NCBI GenBank assembly: GCA_018712665.1
Contig: DVGP01000110.1
Coordinates: forward strand, 1-12,005
Reading direction: 5' to 3'
DNA length: 12,005 nt
Source of the DNA: Candidatus Pelethomonas intestinigallinarum
GTDB taxonomy: Bacteria; Bacillota; Clostridia; Oscillospirales; Oscillospiraceae
A program made the position numbers and the translations under genes. The notes under the pieces were generated by a model. The model was not told the DNA's origin. It did no database searches and worked only from the letters and a program-made list of their open reading frames with translations. Within the stretch, counting starts at the first letter, position 1, and every line of letters begins with the position of its first letter. Below, in pieces: positions 6,176 to 12,005 of the stretch.

Positions 6176-7351
6176 TTAGAAATCCACCTCAGTGTCGTAG
6201 AAGCAGCACTTGAGGAGCTTCTCCATCTCGGCGGGGGTGATGGCGCGGGGGTTGGAGCCGGTGCAGGCATCGCCCACGGCCAGCTCGGCCACCTGGGGCA
6301 GCTTGTCCAGGAACTCCTTCTCGTCGATGATGCCGCCCTCGTAGTCCCGGATGCAGGCGGGAATGTCCAGCTTCGCGTTCATGGCCTTGATGTGGGCGAT
6401 GAGGGCCTTGCTGGTGGGCTCCAGGCCGAGGAACGCGGCGATCTCGCCGTAACGCTTCTCCGCCTCGGGCTCCTTGGCGTTGTAGGCGATGACCTTGGGC
6501 AGGTACATGGCGTTGGCGCAGCCGTGGACGATGTGCCCGCCGGAGTAGGCGGCGCCGGTCTTGTGGGCCATGGAGTGGACGATGCCCAGCAGGGCGTTGG
6601 AGAAGGCCATGCCGGCCAGGCACTGGGCGTCGTGCATCCGGTCCCGGGCGTCCATGTCGCCGTTGTAGCTGTCCACCAGGTCGGCGGAGATCATCTTGAT
6701 GGCGTGGAGGGCCAGGGGATCGGTGTAGTTGCAGTGGAGGGTGGACACGTAGGCCTCGATGGCGTGGGTCATGGCGTCCATGCCGGTGTGGGCGGTGAGC
6801 TTCTTGGGCATGGTCTCCGCCAGCTCCGGGTCCACAATGGCCACGTCGGGGGTGATGTTGAAGTCGGCCAGGGGGTACTTGATGCCCTTGGCGTAGTCGG
6901 TGATGACGGAGAAGGCGGTCACCTCGGTGGCGGTGCCGGAGGTGGAGGGGATGGCGCAGAACCGGGCCTTGGTCCGCAGCTTGGGAAAGCTGAAGGGGGT
7001 GATGAGCTGCTCAAAGGTGGTCTCCGGATACTCATAGAAGGCCCACATGGCCTTGGCCGCGTCGATGGGGCTGCCGCCGCCGATGGCCACGATCCAGTCG
7101 GGCTGGAACTGCCGCATGGCCTCCGCGCCCTTCATGACCGTCTCCACAGAGGGATCGGGCTCCACGCCCTCGAACAGGGACACCTCCATGCCGGCGGCCT
7201 TCAGGTTGGCCTCCACCTTGTCCAGGAAGCCGAAACGCTTCATGCTGCCGCCGCCGACCACCACGATGGCCCGCTTGCCATCCAGGTCCTTCAGCGCGTC
7301 CAGGGCGCCCTTGCCGTGGTACAGGTCTCTCGGTAATGTAAATCTAGCCAT
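6176..7351 (-). CDS. Iron-containing (group III) alcohol dehydrogenase
   Basis: NAD(P)H-dependent metal alcohol dehydrogenase that interconverts aldehydes or ketones and alcohols, probably disposing of fermentation reductant in the cytoplasm. The 391 residues fit the family. The N-terminal Rossmann-like domain has VVVGGGSMKR at about 30-39 and the cofactor motif GGGSPIDAAKA at 91-101, followed by IPSTSGTATEVT at 134-145. The iron ligands are visible as D192 and H196 (GMDAMTHAIEAY), H263 (HSMAHKTGA) and H276 (HGCANA). The start has GGAGG eight bases upstream. The gene is monocistronic with a consensus promoter that overlaps a Rex-like operator, so repression at low NADH is predicted. Exact substrate (ethanol, butanol, 1,2-propanediol or other) cannot be read from sequence. 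Its 3' side runs into the hairpin-packed element. Confidence 0.95.
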   Translation of the reverse strand: MARFTLPRDLYHGKGALDALKDLDGKRAIVVVGGGSMKRFGFLDKVEANLKAAGMEVSLFEGVEPDPSVETVMKGAEAMRQFQPDWIVAIGGGSPIDAAKAMWAFYEYPETTFEQLITPFSFPKLRTKARFCAIPSTSGTATEVTAFSVITDYAKGIKYPLADFNITPDVAIVDPELAETMPKKLTAHTGMDAMTHAIEAYVSTLHCNYTDPLALHAIKMISADLVDSYNGDMDARDRMHDAQCLAGMAFSNALLGIVHSMAHKTGAAYSGGHIVHGCANAMYLPKVIAYNAKEPEAEKRYGEIAAFLGLEPTSKALIAHIKAMNAKLDIPACIRDYEGGIIDEKEFLDKLPQVAELAVGDACTGSNPRAITPAEMEKLLKCCFYDTEVDF

Positions 7352-7392
7352 AATAGAAGCCTCCGTTCATAAATTCAATGTCGCACAGATAT

Positions 7393-7427
7393 CAGAAAGA
7401 ATTGTGAATCATTTAACGATCTTTCTG
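7393..7427 (-). promoter_or_regulatory. 5' mRNA stem-loop of the alcohol dehydrogenase transcript
   Basis: CAGAAAGA (7427-7420) and TCTTTCTG (7400-7393) form a perfect 8-bp stem around a 19-nt loop. The predicted transcription start is near 7426, so the hairpin would sit at the extreme 5' end of the mRNA, a position known in other genes to protect against decay. The loop contains the second Rex-like operator. Confidence 0.55.
7402..7419. promoter_or_regulatory. Rex-like operator 2 (alcohol dehydrogenase, just downstream of +1)
   Basis: TTGTGAATCATTTAACGA matches the 18-bp Rex pattern of two 7-bp half-sites (TTGTGAA or TTGTTAA, and its inverse) separated by 4 bp. The left half is a perfect TTGTGAA and the right half has one deviation. 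It begins about 7 bp after the predicted start of transcription. Rex proteins release DNA when NADH is high, and fermentative alcohol dehydrogenase genes are their standard targets in Firmicutes. Confidence 0.6.
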
Positions 7428-7432
7428 TGGAT

Positions 7433-7461
7433 AGTATACCAAGCGGCGATTGAATTGTCAA
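7433..7461 (-). promoter_or_regulatory. Alcohol dehydrogenase promoter
   Basis: -35 TTGACA (7461-7456), 17-bp spacer, -10 TATACT (7438-7433) on the minus strand. The -35 is perfect and lies wholly inside Rex-like operator 1. Transcription should begin near 7426, leaving a leader of about 75 nt. Confidence 0.9.
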
Positions 7462-7472
7462 TTGTTTAACAA
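7455..7472. promoter_or_regulatory. Rex-like operator 1 (overlaps the alcohol dehydrogenase -35 box)
   Basis: TTGTCAATTGTTTAACAA agrees with the clostridial Rex pattern TTGTTAA-N4-TTAACAA at all but one half-site position. Because it covers the -35 hexamer, binding of Rex here would exclude RNA polymerase. The regulator gene itself is not in the window. Confidence 0.68.
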
Positions 7473-7558
7473 TCACAAAACAAGGGGATTTGGCGAAAAG
7501 AATTGTTGCGAAAATCACAGTGTAGTGCAAAGCGATGGAAAAAGGAGGTAGAAAAGGC

Positions 7559-7587
7559 TTGCTGGACCGCCGGCGCTGGGATATAAT
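7559..7587 (+). promoter_or_regulatory. Promoter of the PAP2 phosphatase operon
   Basis: -35 TTGCTG (7559-7564), 17-bp spacer, -10 TATAAT (7582-7587). The -10 is perfect and the -35 weak. The leader before the start codon is about 60 nt. The 90 bp between this and the alcohol dehydrogenase operators show nothing else clear. Confidence 0.6.
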
Positions 7588-7656
7588 GGGACGGCGGGAG
7601 GCGGACAGGCTCCGCGTCCCGGAGTGGAATCGACTGGCAAAGATAAGGAGGTCCCT

Positions 7657-8592
7657 ATGGAGCTGCTCTACTGGTTTGAATCCATCCGAACCCCGGTCCT
7701 GGACACGGTCATGTCCCTGGTGACCCGGCTGGGGGAGGAGACGTTTTTCATGATAGCCGCCCTCTTTGTCTTCTGGTGCTGGGACAAGCGCCGGGGCTAC
7801 TACCTGCTGGCGGTGGGCTTTGCCGGCACCCTGGCCAGCCAGTGGCTGAAGATCGCCTGCCGGGTGCCCCGGCCCTGGGTGATCGACCCGGACTTCACCA
7901 TCGTGGAATCCGCCCGGGAGGCGGCCACGGGCTACAGCTTCCCCAGCGGCCACACCCAGTGCGCCGTGGGGTACTTGGGCGGCATCGCCCGCTTCACCGG
8001 GCGGCTGTGGGTGCGGGTGGTGTGTATCGTCCTGGCCCTGCTGGTGGCGGTGTCCCGGATGTACCTGGGGGTCCACACCCCGGCGGACGTGGGGGTGAGC
8101 CTGCTGATCAGCCTTGTGCTGGTGCTGGCCCTCTACCCGCTGCTGGAGAGCACCCTGTGGTTTCCCAACCGGATGTACGCCATCATCGGCGTGATGCTGG
8201 CCCTGAGCCTGGCCTTCGTGGGCTATATGGAGCTGCTGACCCAGCCCCCTGTGGGCAGCTCTGAGGCGCTGCTGGAGGCCTATGAGAACTGGGCGGAGGC
8301 CAGGAACAACGCCTACACCATGGCGGGCGCCGTGGCTGGCGTCCTGGTGGTCTACGCCTTTGACACCAAGTTCCTCAAGTTTCCCACCCGGGCCCCCTGG
8401 TGGGGGCAGCTCATCAAGCTGGTGGGGGGCCTGGCCCTGGTGCTGGCGGTGCGGGTCCTGCTGCGGGAACCCCTGCTGGCCCTCTGCGGCGGCCACCCCG
8501 TGGCCAGGGGCCTGCGCTACTTCCTGATGGTCCTGGTGGCGGGATGCCTGTGGCCCATGACCTTTCAGTTTTTTGAGAAGCACGCCAAGTGA
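7657..8592 (+). CDS. PAP2-family membrane phosphatase
   Basis: Integral membrane phosphatase of the type 2 phosphatidic acid phosphatase superfamily. Members dephosphorylate lipid phosphates or pyrophosphates, including undecaprenyl pyrophosphate, on the outer face of the membrane. All three catalytic motifs are present: K65-x6-R72-P73 (KIACRVPRP), PSGH at 96-99, and SR133-134 to H140 with D144 (SRMYLGVHTPAD). Hydrophobic helices are seen around 29-41, 48-64, 118-132 and 145-165. A further membrane half (about 172-305) extends beyond the usual core, making the 311-residue protein longer than minimal PAP2 enzymes. AAGGAGG (7645-7651) five bases before the ATG fixes the start against a longer in-frame option. 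A small membrane protein follows 60 bases downstream, probably cotranscribed. Substrate cannot be decided from sequence. Confidence 0.92.
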   Translation: MELLYWFESIRTPVLDTVMSLVTRLGEETFFMIAALFVFWCWDKRRGYYLLAVGFAGTLASQWLKIACRVPRPWVIDPDFTIVESAREAATGYSFPSGHTQCAVGYLGGIARFTGRLWVRVVCIVLALLVAVSRMYLGVHTPADVGVSLLISLVLVLALYPLLESTLWFPNRMYAIIGVMLALSLAFVGYMELLTQPPVGSSEALLEAYENWAEARNNAYTMAGAVAGVLVVYAFDTKFLKFPTRAPWWGQLIKLVGGLALVLAVRVLLREPLLALCGGHPVARGLRYFLMVLVAGCLWPMTFQFFEKHAK

Positions 8593-8652
8593 CACGCTGA
8601 TTAAACCGGTAAGATACAAAAGATACGAGCGAGGAGCGGGAGGGAGCGACCT

Positions 8653-8967
8653 ATGATGAACAAAAAGACGACAGATATCGTGGCCTACCTGACCTGGGTG
8701 GGGCTGCTGGTGGCCTTTGTGGCCGGGGACCGGCGGGAGGCCAGATTTCATTTGAACCAATCCCTGGTGATCTGGCTGGCGGGCACCCTGGCCGGCGTGG
8801 CCGAGCGGTTGCTGGACTGGTTGCCCCTGGTGGGATGGCTGGTGGACCTGGCCCTGGGCCTGTTCGGACTGTTCTGCGCGGTCTGCTGGTTCATCGGCAT
8901 CATCGATGCCATCCGGGGCGTGGAGAAGCCGGTGCCCCTGCTGGGCGGCATCCATCTGCTGCATTGA
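8653..8967 (+). CDS. Small Tic20/DUF4870-like membrane protein
   Basis: A 104-residue protein with three hydrophobic stretches (about 9-25, 36-50 and 55-86). The segment REARFHLNQSLVIWLAG at 28-44, after the first helix, resembles the F-H-x-N-Q-x-L pattern of DUF4870/Tic20-like membrane proteins. The C-terminal FIGIIDAIRGVEKPVPLLG also fits that family. No biochemical function is established for such bacterial proteins. AGGGAG at 8641-8646 lies six bases before the ATG; a second ATG follows immediately at 8656. The 60-base gap from the phosphatase gene holds no clear promoter, so the two are probably one operon ending at the terminator at 8974-9004. Confidence 0.75.
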   Translation: MMNKKTTDIVAYLTWVGLLVAFVAGDRREARFHLNQSLVIWLAGTLAGVAERLLDWLPLVGWLVDLALGLFGLFCAVCWFIGIIDAIRGVEKPVPLLGGIHLLH

Positions 8968-8973
8968 AAATAG

Positions 8974-9004
8974 AAGGGGGGAGGCCCGACGGGCCTCCCC
9001 CCTT
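8974..9004. terminator. Bidirectional intrinsic terminator between convergent genes
   Basis: GGGGGGAGGCCC (8976-8987) pairs perfectly with GGGCCTCCCCCC (8991-9002) around a GAC loop, extended by AA/TT. The minus-strand exit (TTCTATTTTC) is more T-rich than the plus-strand exit. It serves the PAP2 operon and the RluA-type gene. Confidence 0.85.
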
Positions 9005-9009
9005 GCTGT

Positions 9010-9975
9010 TCATCGTTTTCCCGGGAAATATTTCTCCGCGAAGGGCACATGCTCCGCCCGAAACTCCCGGCCCCGCAGGTACTCCAGGATCCCGGCGCCG
9101 GTGGGGAAGTCGAAGCGGAGGTAGTAGCTGTACAGGGCCTGCCGGGTCTCCCCATACCGCCGGTTCACCTCTCCCCGGCCGTACTTGCCGTCCCCCAGGA
9201 GGGGGTGGCCGGCGTCGGCGAAGGAGGCCCGGATCTGGTGGGTCCGGCCGGTGAGGAGCTCCGCCTCCACCAGGCTCAGCTCCCCCCGGGTCTCCAGGGT
9301 GCGGTACAGGGTCTCGGCGGACTTGCCTCCCGGGACGGGCCGGTGGTACACCGCCACCTGCTTCTTCCCCTCGTCCTTCAGCAGGAAGCAGCGCAGCCGC
9401 CCCTCCGGCGGGGCCATCCGCCCCAGGACCACGCACAGGTACTTCTTGGTGATCTCCCGGTCCCGGATCTTGTCGTTGAGGATGCGGAGGGTCTCCGCGT
9501 TCTTGGCGGCCATGACGATGCCGCCGGTGTTGCGGTCGATGCGGTTGCACAGGGCGGGGGTGAAGGCGTTCTCCCACCGGGGGTTCCACTCCCGCTTCTG
9601 GTAGAGGTAGGCCTGGACGTGGTTGATGAGGGTGTTGACCTTCTCCGTCTCGTCGGCGTGGACCACCAGCCCCGGCCGCTTGTCCAGCAGCAGCAGGTTC
9701 TCATCCTCGTAAAGGATATTGAGCCGGGGCTGGAAGAGGGTCAGGAAGAGGTTGTCCTCCCGGGGCTGGTCGAAGAACTCGTCGTTGATGTACAGCTGCA
9801 GCACGTCCCCCTCCCGCAGACGCTGATCCCGCTGGCAGCGCTGGCCGTTGCACTTCACCCGCTTGATGCGGATATACTTCTGCAGCAGGGCGGGGGGCAG
9901 CAGGGGCAGGGACTTGCCCAGAAAGCGGTCCAGCCGCTGTCCCGCGTCGTTTTTTCCGATGGTGAGCTCGCGCAT
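9010..9975 (-). CDS. RluA-family rRNA pseudouridine synthase
   Basis: Converts specific uridines, most likely in 23S rRNA, to pseudouridine. The 321 residues fit the S4-containing RluC/RluD-type branch: an N-terminal S4 domain (about 12-65, QRLDRFLGKSLPLLPPALLQK), then the RluA catalytic domain. The catalytic aspartate is D147 in CNRIDRNTGGIVMAAKN, where most relatives have HRLDxxTSG; the arginine and aspartate are kept. ILYEDENLLLLDKRPGLVVH at 87-106 and LLTGRTHQIRASFADAGHPLLGD at 240-262 are canonical. GGGAGG lies about six bases before the ATG. It is divergent from yceD with its own promoter. Target position (RluC, RluD or a Firmicute-specific site) cannot be assigned. Confidence 0.92.
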   Translation of the reverse strand: MRELTIGKNDAGQRLDRFLGKSLPLLPPALLQKYIRIKRVKCNGQRCQRDQRLREGDVLQLYINDEFFDQPREDNLFLTLFQPRLNILYEDENLLLLDKRPGLVVHADETEKVNTLINHVQAYLYQKREWNPRWENAFTPALCNRIDRNTGGIVMAAKNAETLRILNDKIRDREITKKYLCVVLGRMAPPEGRLRCFLLKDEGKKQVAVYHRPVPGGKSAETLYRTLETRGELSLVEAELLTGRTHQIRASFADAGHPLLGDGKYGRGEVNRRYGETRQALYSYYLRFDFPTGAGILEYLRGREFRAEHVPFAEKYFPGKR

Positions 9976-10014
9976 GGGGGACCTCCCGGGGCCGTGAGAC
10001 GGCGTGTTTTCCCC

Positions 10015-10042
10015 ATTGTACCACAGAGACGGATTTTTGCAA
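10015..10042 (-). promoter_or_regulatory. Promoter of the RluA-type gene
   Basis: -35 TTGCAA (10042-10037), 16-bp spacer, -10 TACAAT (10020-10015) on the minus strand. It lies back to back with the yceD promoter, the two -35 boxes being 18 bp apart. Confidence 0.6.
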
Positions 10043-10060
10043 GAAAAATGGAAAAAGTAT

Positions 10061-10089
10061 TTGACATCCGGGATGGTTTCTACTATAAT
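10061..10089 (+). promoter_or_regulatory. yceD-rpmF promoter
   Basis: A perfect consensus promoter: TTGACA (10061-10066), 17-bp spacer, TATAAT (10084-10089). Such strength fits a ribosomal protein operon. The leader is only about 20 nt. Confidence 0.92.
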
Positions 10090-10116
10090 ACTAGTCGTGT
10101 CTTTGCGAGGTGTGCC

Positions 10117-10626
10117 ATGGTTTTAAATGTTCAAAAGCTCATCAACGCCCCCGGAGAAAGGATGACGTTCCAGTTTGACCTGGATTTATCCGATGTGGAC
10201 TTCGGCGGCAGACGGCCTGCCCAGAACCCGGTGGTGGTAACCGGCGAGGTGCGGAACGTCGCGGGGATGCTCCTTCTGGACTTTACCGCCAGCACAGTCC
10301 TCCAGTCCATCTGCGACCGGTGCCTGAAGGCCTTCGACCAGCCCAAGACAGTCAGCTACCAGTGTATGCTGGCCCGGGAGCTGGCGGGGGACGAGGAAAA
10401 CGACGACATTGTCCTTCTGGAGGACGGGTGCGTCGATGTGGGCGACCTGGCCAGGACCCAGTTCATCCTGGAGATGGATACCAAGACCCTCTGTGACCCG
10501 GACTGCAAGGGCATCTGCCCCGGCTGCGGCGTCGATCTCAACCAAGGGAGCTGCACTTGTAAAAAGGAAGTGGACCCCCGATTGGCGGCGCTGGCCAAGC
10601 TTCTGGATCAGGACCAGGACCAGTAA
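10117..10626 (+). CDS. yceD: DUF177 (YceD-family) protein, partner of bL32
   Basis: A 169-residue member of the DUF177/YceD family, whose gene is conserved next to rpmF across bacteria and is linked to ribosome or rRNA biology without a settled mechanism. The family's cysteines are clear: C66 and C69 (ICDRCLKAF) and a C-terminal cluster C126, C130, C134, C137, C146, C148 (CDPDCKGICPGCGVDLNQGSCTC pattern), probably a metal site. The reading frame is open for about 1 kb further upstream, but that stretch is antisense to the RluA-type gene. The ATG at 10117, after GAGGT at spacing five and 20 nt downstream of a consensus promoter, is the real start. rpmF follows 37 bases later in the same transcript. 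Confidence 0.9.
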   Translation: MVLNVQKLINAPGERMTFQFDLDLSDVDFGGRRPAQNPVVVTGEVRNVAGMLLLDFTASTVLQSICDRCLKAFDQPKTVSYQCMLARELAGDEENDDIVLLEDGCVDVGDLARTQFILEMDTKTLCDPDCKGICPGCGVDLNQGSCTCKKEVDPRLAALAKLLDQDQDQ

Positions 10627-10663
10627 GAAAAAGTAAGAATTCAGATATACAGGAGGTGTCATC

Positions 10664-10858
10664 ATGGCAGTCCCCAAGGGTAAAGTTTCTAAGGCGAGAC
10701 GCGACAAGCGCCGCAGCGCGGTGTGGAAGCTGAAGGCTCCCGGTCTGGTCGCGTGCCCCAAGTGCGGCGCGATGCGCCTGCCCCACAGAATGTGCCCCGA
10801 GTGCGGCACGTACAATGGCCGTCAGGTCAAGGTCGTGGCGTCCAACGTGGCCGAGTGA
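10664..10858 (+). CDS. rpmF: 50S ribosomal protein bL32, zinc-binding form
   Basis: Large-subunit ribosomal protein of 64 residues. The start MAVPKGKVSKARRDKRR is diagnostic for bL32. Two CxxC pairs (C31/C34 in CPKC and C44/C47 in CPEC) show the zinc-binding version. AGGAGGTG lies a normal distance before the ATG. It is cotranscribed with yceD and followed at once by a strong terminator, so the fatty-acid genes (plsX, fab) that follow rpmF in many bacteria are not linked here. Confidence 0.98.
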   Translation: MAVPKGKVSKARRDKRRSAVWKLKAPGLVACPKCGAMRLPHRMCPECGTYNGRQVKVVASNVAE

Positions 10859-10865
10859 TCGCAAT

Positions 10866-10901
10866 AAAAGCGGAGGTCTCCCAGGAGACCTCCGCTTTTT
10901 T
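10866..10901. terminator. Intrinsic terminator of yceD-rpmF, probably bidirectional
   Basis: A perfect 15-bp stem (AAAAGCGGAGGTCTC at 10866-10880 with GAGACCTCCGCTTTT at 10885-10899), loop CCAG, followed by further Ts. The A-rich left side makes it usable by the convergent sugar-transporter operon as well. Confidence 0.93.
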
Positions 10902-10939
10902 GCGCTTTTAGGTAAAAACCGCGGTCGTGAGCCGCCCTC

Positions 10940-11371
10940 CTAACCCTCCGGGTTGAGCCAAATAACGGTCTGGCCGTTGGAAAGGGGCAGGCTGGTCTCG
11001 CAGACCAGAGTTTCGTAGTAGCTCAGATACAGGCCCTCCACCAGGACCGCGTCCTCCCGCTCGTCCAGCACGGGGACCTCCTGGGCCTCCGCGTAGTACT
11101 CCATGCTGGTAAACTGCCCCGCCCGCTGCCAGATCCGGTACAGGCACACCGTGTCCTCGCTGTTTCCTGGGAAAACGCACTCCTTAGGGATCCAGGCGAA
11201 GGTCTCCCAGATGCCGTAGCCGTCCAGCAGATCCCCGACCTCCTGCTCCACTACCCGTGTACGCACCCTGGGAAGGGACGCCTGATAGACGGAGTTGGAG
11301 ACCACGGTGCACACCACCAGCGCCAGCAGGATCACGCCCGCCAGCCATCGAATGATCCTCTTGCGAACCAC
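10940..11371 (-). CDS. Membrane-anchored extracytoplasmic protein, resembles an internally deleted RND/HlyD-type adaptor
   Basis: A 143-residue protein with a basic start, one membrane helix (about 7-27) and an outside domain. I cannot assign a function. The anchor plus SNSVYQASLPRVRTRVVEQE at 25-44 looks like the N-terminus of clostridial periplasmic-adaptor-like proteins. IPKECVFPGNSEDTVCLYRI at 61-80 and the tail (MEYYAEAQEVPVLDERED, then LPLSNGQTVIWL at 128-139) look like the C-terminal beta domain of the same family. The lipoyl/coiled-coil middle expected between them is missing. This comparison is from memory. It starts at GTG; TAGGAGGTG (11385-11377) overlaps the stop codon of the permease gene upstream, implying coupled translation and a role near that transporter. 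It is the last gene of the operon. Confidence 0.75.
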   Translation of the reverse strand: MVRKRIIRWLAGVILLALVVCTVVSNSVYQASLPRVRTRVVEQEVGDLLDGYGIWETFAWIPKECVFPGNSEDTVCLYRIWQRAGQFTSMEYYAEAQEVPVLDEREDAVLVEGLYLSYYETLVCETSLPLSNGQTVIWLNPEG

Positions 11372-11376
11372 GCCGC

Positions 11377-11385
11377 CACCTCCTA
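11377..11385 (-). promoter_or_regulatory. Ribosome binding site overlapping the permease stop codon
   Basis: TAGGAGGTG contains the TAG stop of the permease gene and a strong Shine-Dalgarno seven bases before the GTG start of the anchored protein. It supports the non-ATG start and translational coupling of the two genes. Confidence 0.8.
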
Positions 11386-12005
11386 TAGCTGGGAGAGCGT
11401 GACCCCTTCGGTCAGCTCCTGGTCGTAGTACAGAAACAGCAGCACCACCGGCAGCGCCGCCAGCACCCCGCAGGCGCAGAGCACACCGATGTTCTGGCCG
11501 TTCATCCGGGTGAGGAAAACGGACAGCGGATAGTCGTACTCGCTCTCCAGGAATACGATGGGTTGCTCCACCATGTTCCAGGCGTCAATGAAGCTCAGGA
11601 TCCCCAGTGAGATCACGCCCGCCCGGCACCGGGGCACCAGGATGCCGAAGAGGATCCGCAGGTTCCCGGCCCCGTCCAGCCGGGCCGCCTCCAGGATGTC
11701 GCTGGGGCAGGTGTCAAAGACCTGCCGGAGCAGGAACACACCGAAGGGGGAGAACATCGCCGGGAGGATCAGCGCCCAGTAGCTTCCCACCAGCCCCAGC
11801 CGGTCCAGCATCAGGTAGTTGGACACCAGGGTTACCTGATAGGGCATCATCATCAGCAGGATCACCAAGAAGAACAGGGACTCCTTTCCCCGGAAGCGGA
11901 ACTTGGAGAAGCCGTACCCCGCCAGGCAGGACAGGAGCACCTGCCCCGCCACGATCACCGCGGACAGCCCCAGGGAGTTCCAGAACTTGGCCAGGTAGTG
12001 GGGCC
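11383..12005 (-). CDS. Carbohydrate ABC transporter permease, MalG type (C-terminal part)
   Basis: Inner-membrane permease of the CUT1 sugar-uptake ABC family, acting with a second permease, a solute-binding protein and an ATPase that lie outside the window. The 206 residues present run from PHYLAKFWNSLGLSAVIVAG through several membrane helices (about 12-30, 43-62, 70-92, 127-142, 172-193). The EAA loop, which docks on the ATPase, is EAARLDGAGNLRILFGILVP at 105-124. The end, FLYYDQELTEGVTLSQL, is typical of MalG-type permeases. The frame stays open to the window edge, so the N-terminus is missing. The next gene begins 11 bases after the stop. Sugar specificity cannot be read. Confidence 0.95.
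   Translation of the reverse strand, partial: PHYLAKFWNSLGLSAVIVAGQVLLSCLAGYGFSKFRFRGKESLFFLVILLMMMPYQVTLVSNYLMLDRLGLVGSYWALILPAMFSPFGVFLLRQVFDTCPSDILEAARLDGAGNLRILFGILVPRCRAGVISLGILSFIDAWNMVEQPIVFLESEYDYPLSVFLTRMNGQNIGVLCACGVLAALPVVLLFLYYDQELTEGVTLSQL

Noticed and set aside
5614..6270. Several overlapping short ORFs across the hairpin element
   Set aside because: Arg/Ser-rich translations, no ribosome binding sites, and stems that impose the same sequence in both directions; best seen as noncoding.
7535..7723. 62-codon plus-strand ORF overlapping the start of the PAP2 gene
   Set aside because: It has no ribosome binding site before its ATG, contains the PAP2 promoter and ends inside PAP2 in another frame.
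9017..9028. Second copy of TTTCCCGGGAAA as an operator
   Set aside because: It lies in the last codons of the RluA-type gene (Phe-Pro-Gly-Lys), far from any promoter; chance in GC-rich coding DNA is enough.
9049..10116. In-frame 5' extension of the yceD reading frame by over 350 codons
   Set aside because: It is antisense to the RluA-type gene and lies upstream of the consensus yceD promoter, so it cannot be part of the protein.

Overview
The window is about 12 kb of GC-rich, densely packed bacterial chromosome. A T-box leader in front of leuS, strong Shine-Dalgarno sequences, consensus sigma-A-type promoters, candidate Rex operators and the protein styles all point to a high-GC member of the Clostridia. 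An Oscillospiraceae-type gut anaerobe (Flavonifractor/Intestinimonas/Lawsonibacter-like) is my best guess, but that is inference from gene style and not from a marker gene. I see no rRNA, tRNA, CRISPR array, phage gene or transposase.

Layout, left to right. (1) 1-1351, minus: the N-terminal 450 residues of leucyl-tRNA synthetase, preceded by a complete T-box leader (promoter, CUC specifier candidate, T-box sequence, terminator). (2) 1892-3619, plus: adenine deaminase, with its own promoter carrying a perfect 12-bp palindrome in the spacer. A bidirectional terminator separates it from (3) 3708-4799, minus: a CdaR/PucR-type regulator. (4) 4962-5678, minus: an RsuA-family 16S rRNA pseudouridine synthase. 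(5) 5679-6175: about 500 bp without a credible gene, most of it a hairpin-packed element of about 334 bp bracketed by two near-identical 32-nt palindromes. (6) 6176-7351, minus: an iron-dependent alcohol dehydrogenase whose promoter has two Rex-like operators. (7) 7657-8967, plus: a PAP2-family membrane phosphatase and a small Tic20/DUF4870-like membrane protein, probably one operon. (8) 9010-9975, minus: an RluA-family pseudouridine synthase, divergent from (9) 10117-10858, plus: the classic yceD-rpmF pair (DUF177 protein and ribosomal protein bL32). (10) 10940-12005, minus: the 3' end of a sugar ABC transporter operon, a MalG-type permease (partial) followed by a 143-residue anchored protein that looks like an internally deleted RND/HlyD adaptor.

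Most of the genes are housekeeping: translation (leuS, two rRNA pseudouridine synthases, bL32), purine salvage, fermentation redox balance, envelope lipid phosphate handling and sugar uptake. The least ordinary parts are the structured element at 5825-6162, the paired Rex-like operators with a 5' mRNA stem-loop on the alcohol dehydrogenase gene, and the mini-adaptor at the end of the sugar transporter operon. I did not find a defence island or a clearly new multi-gene system.
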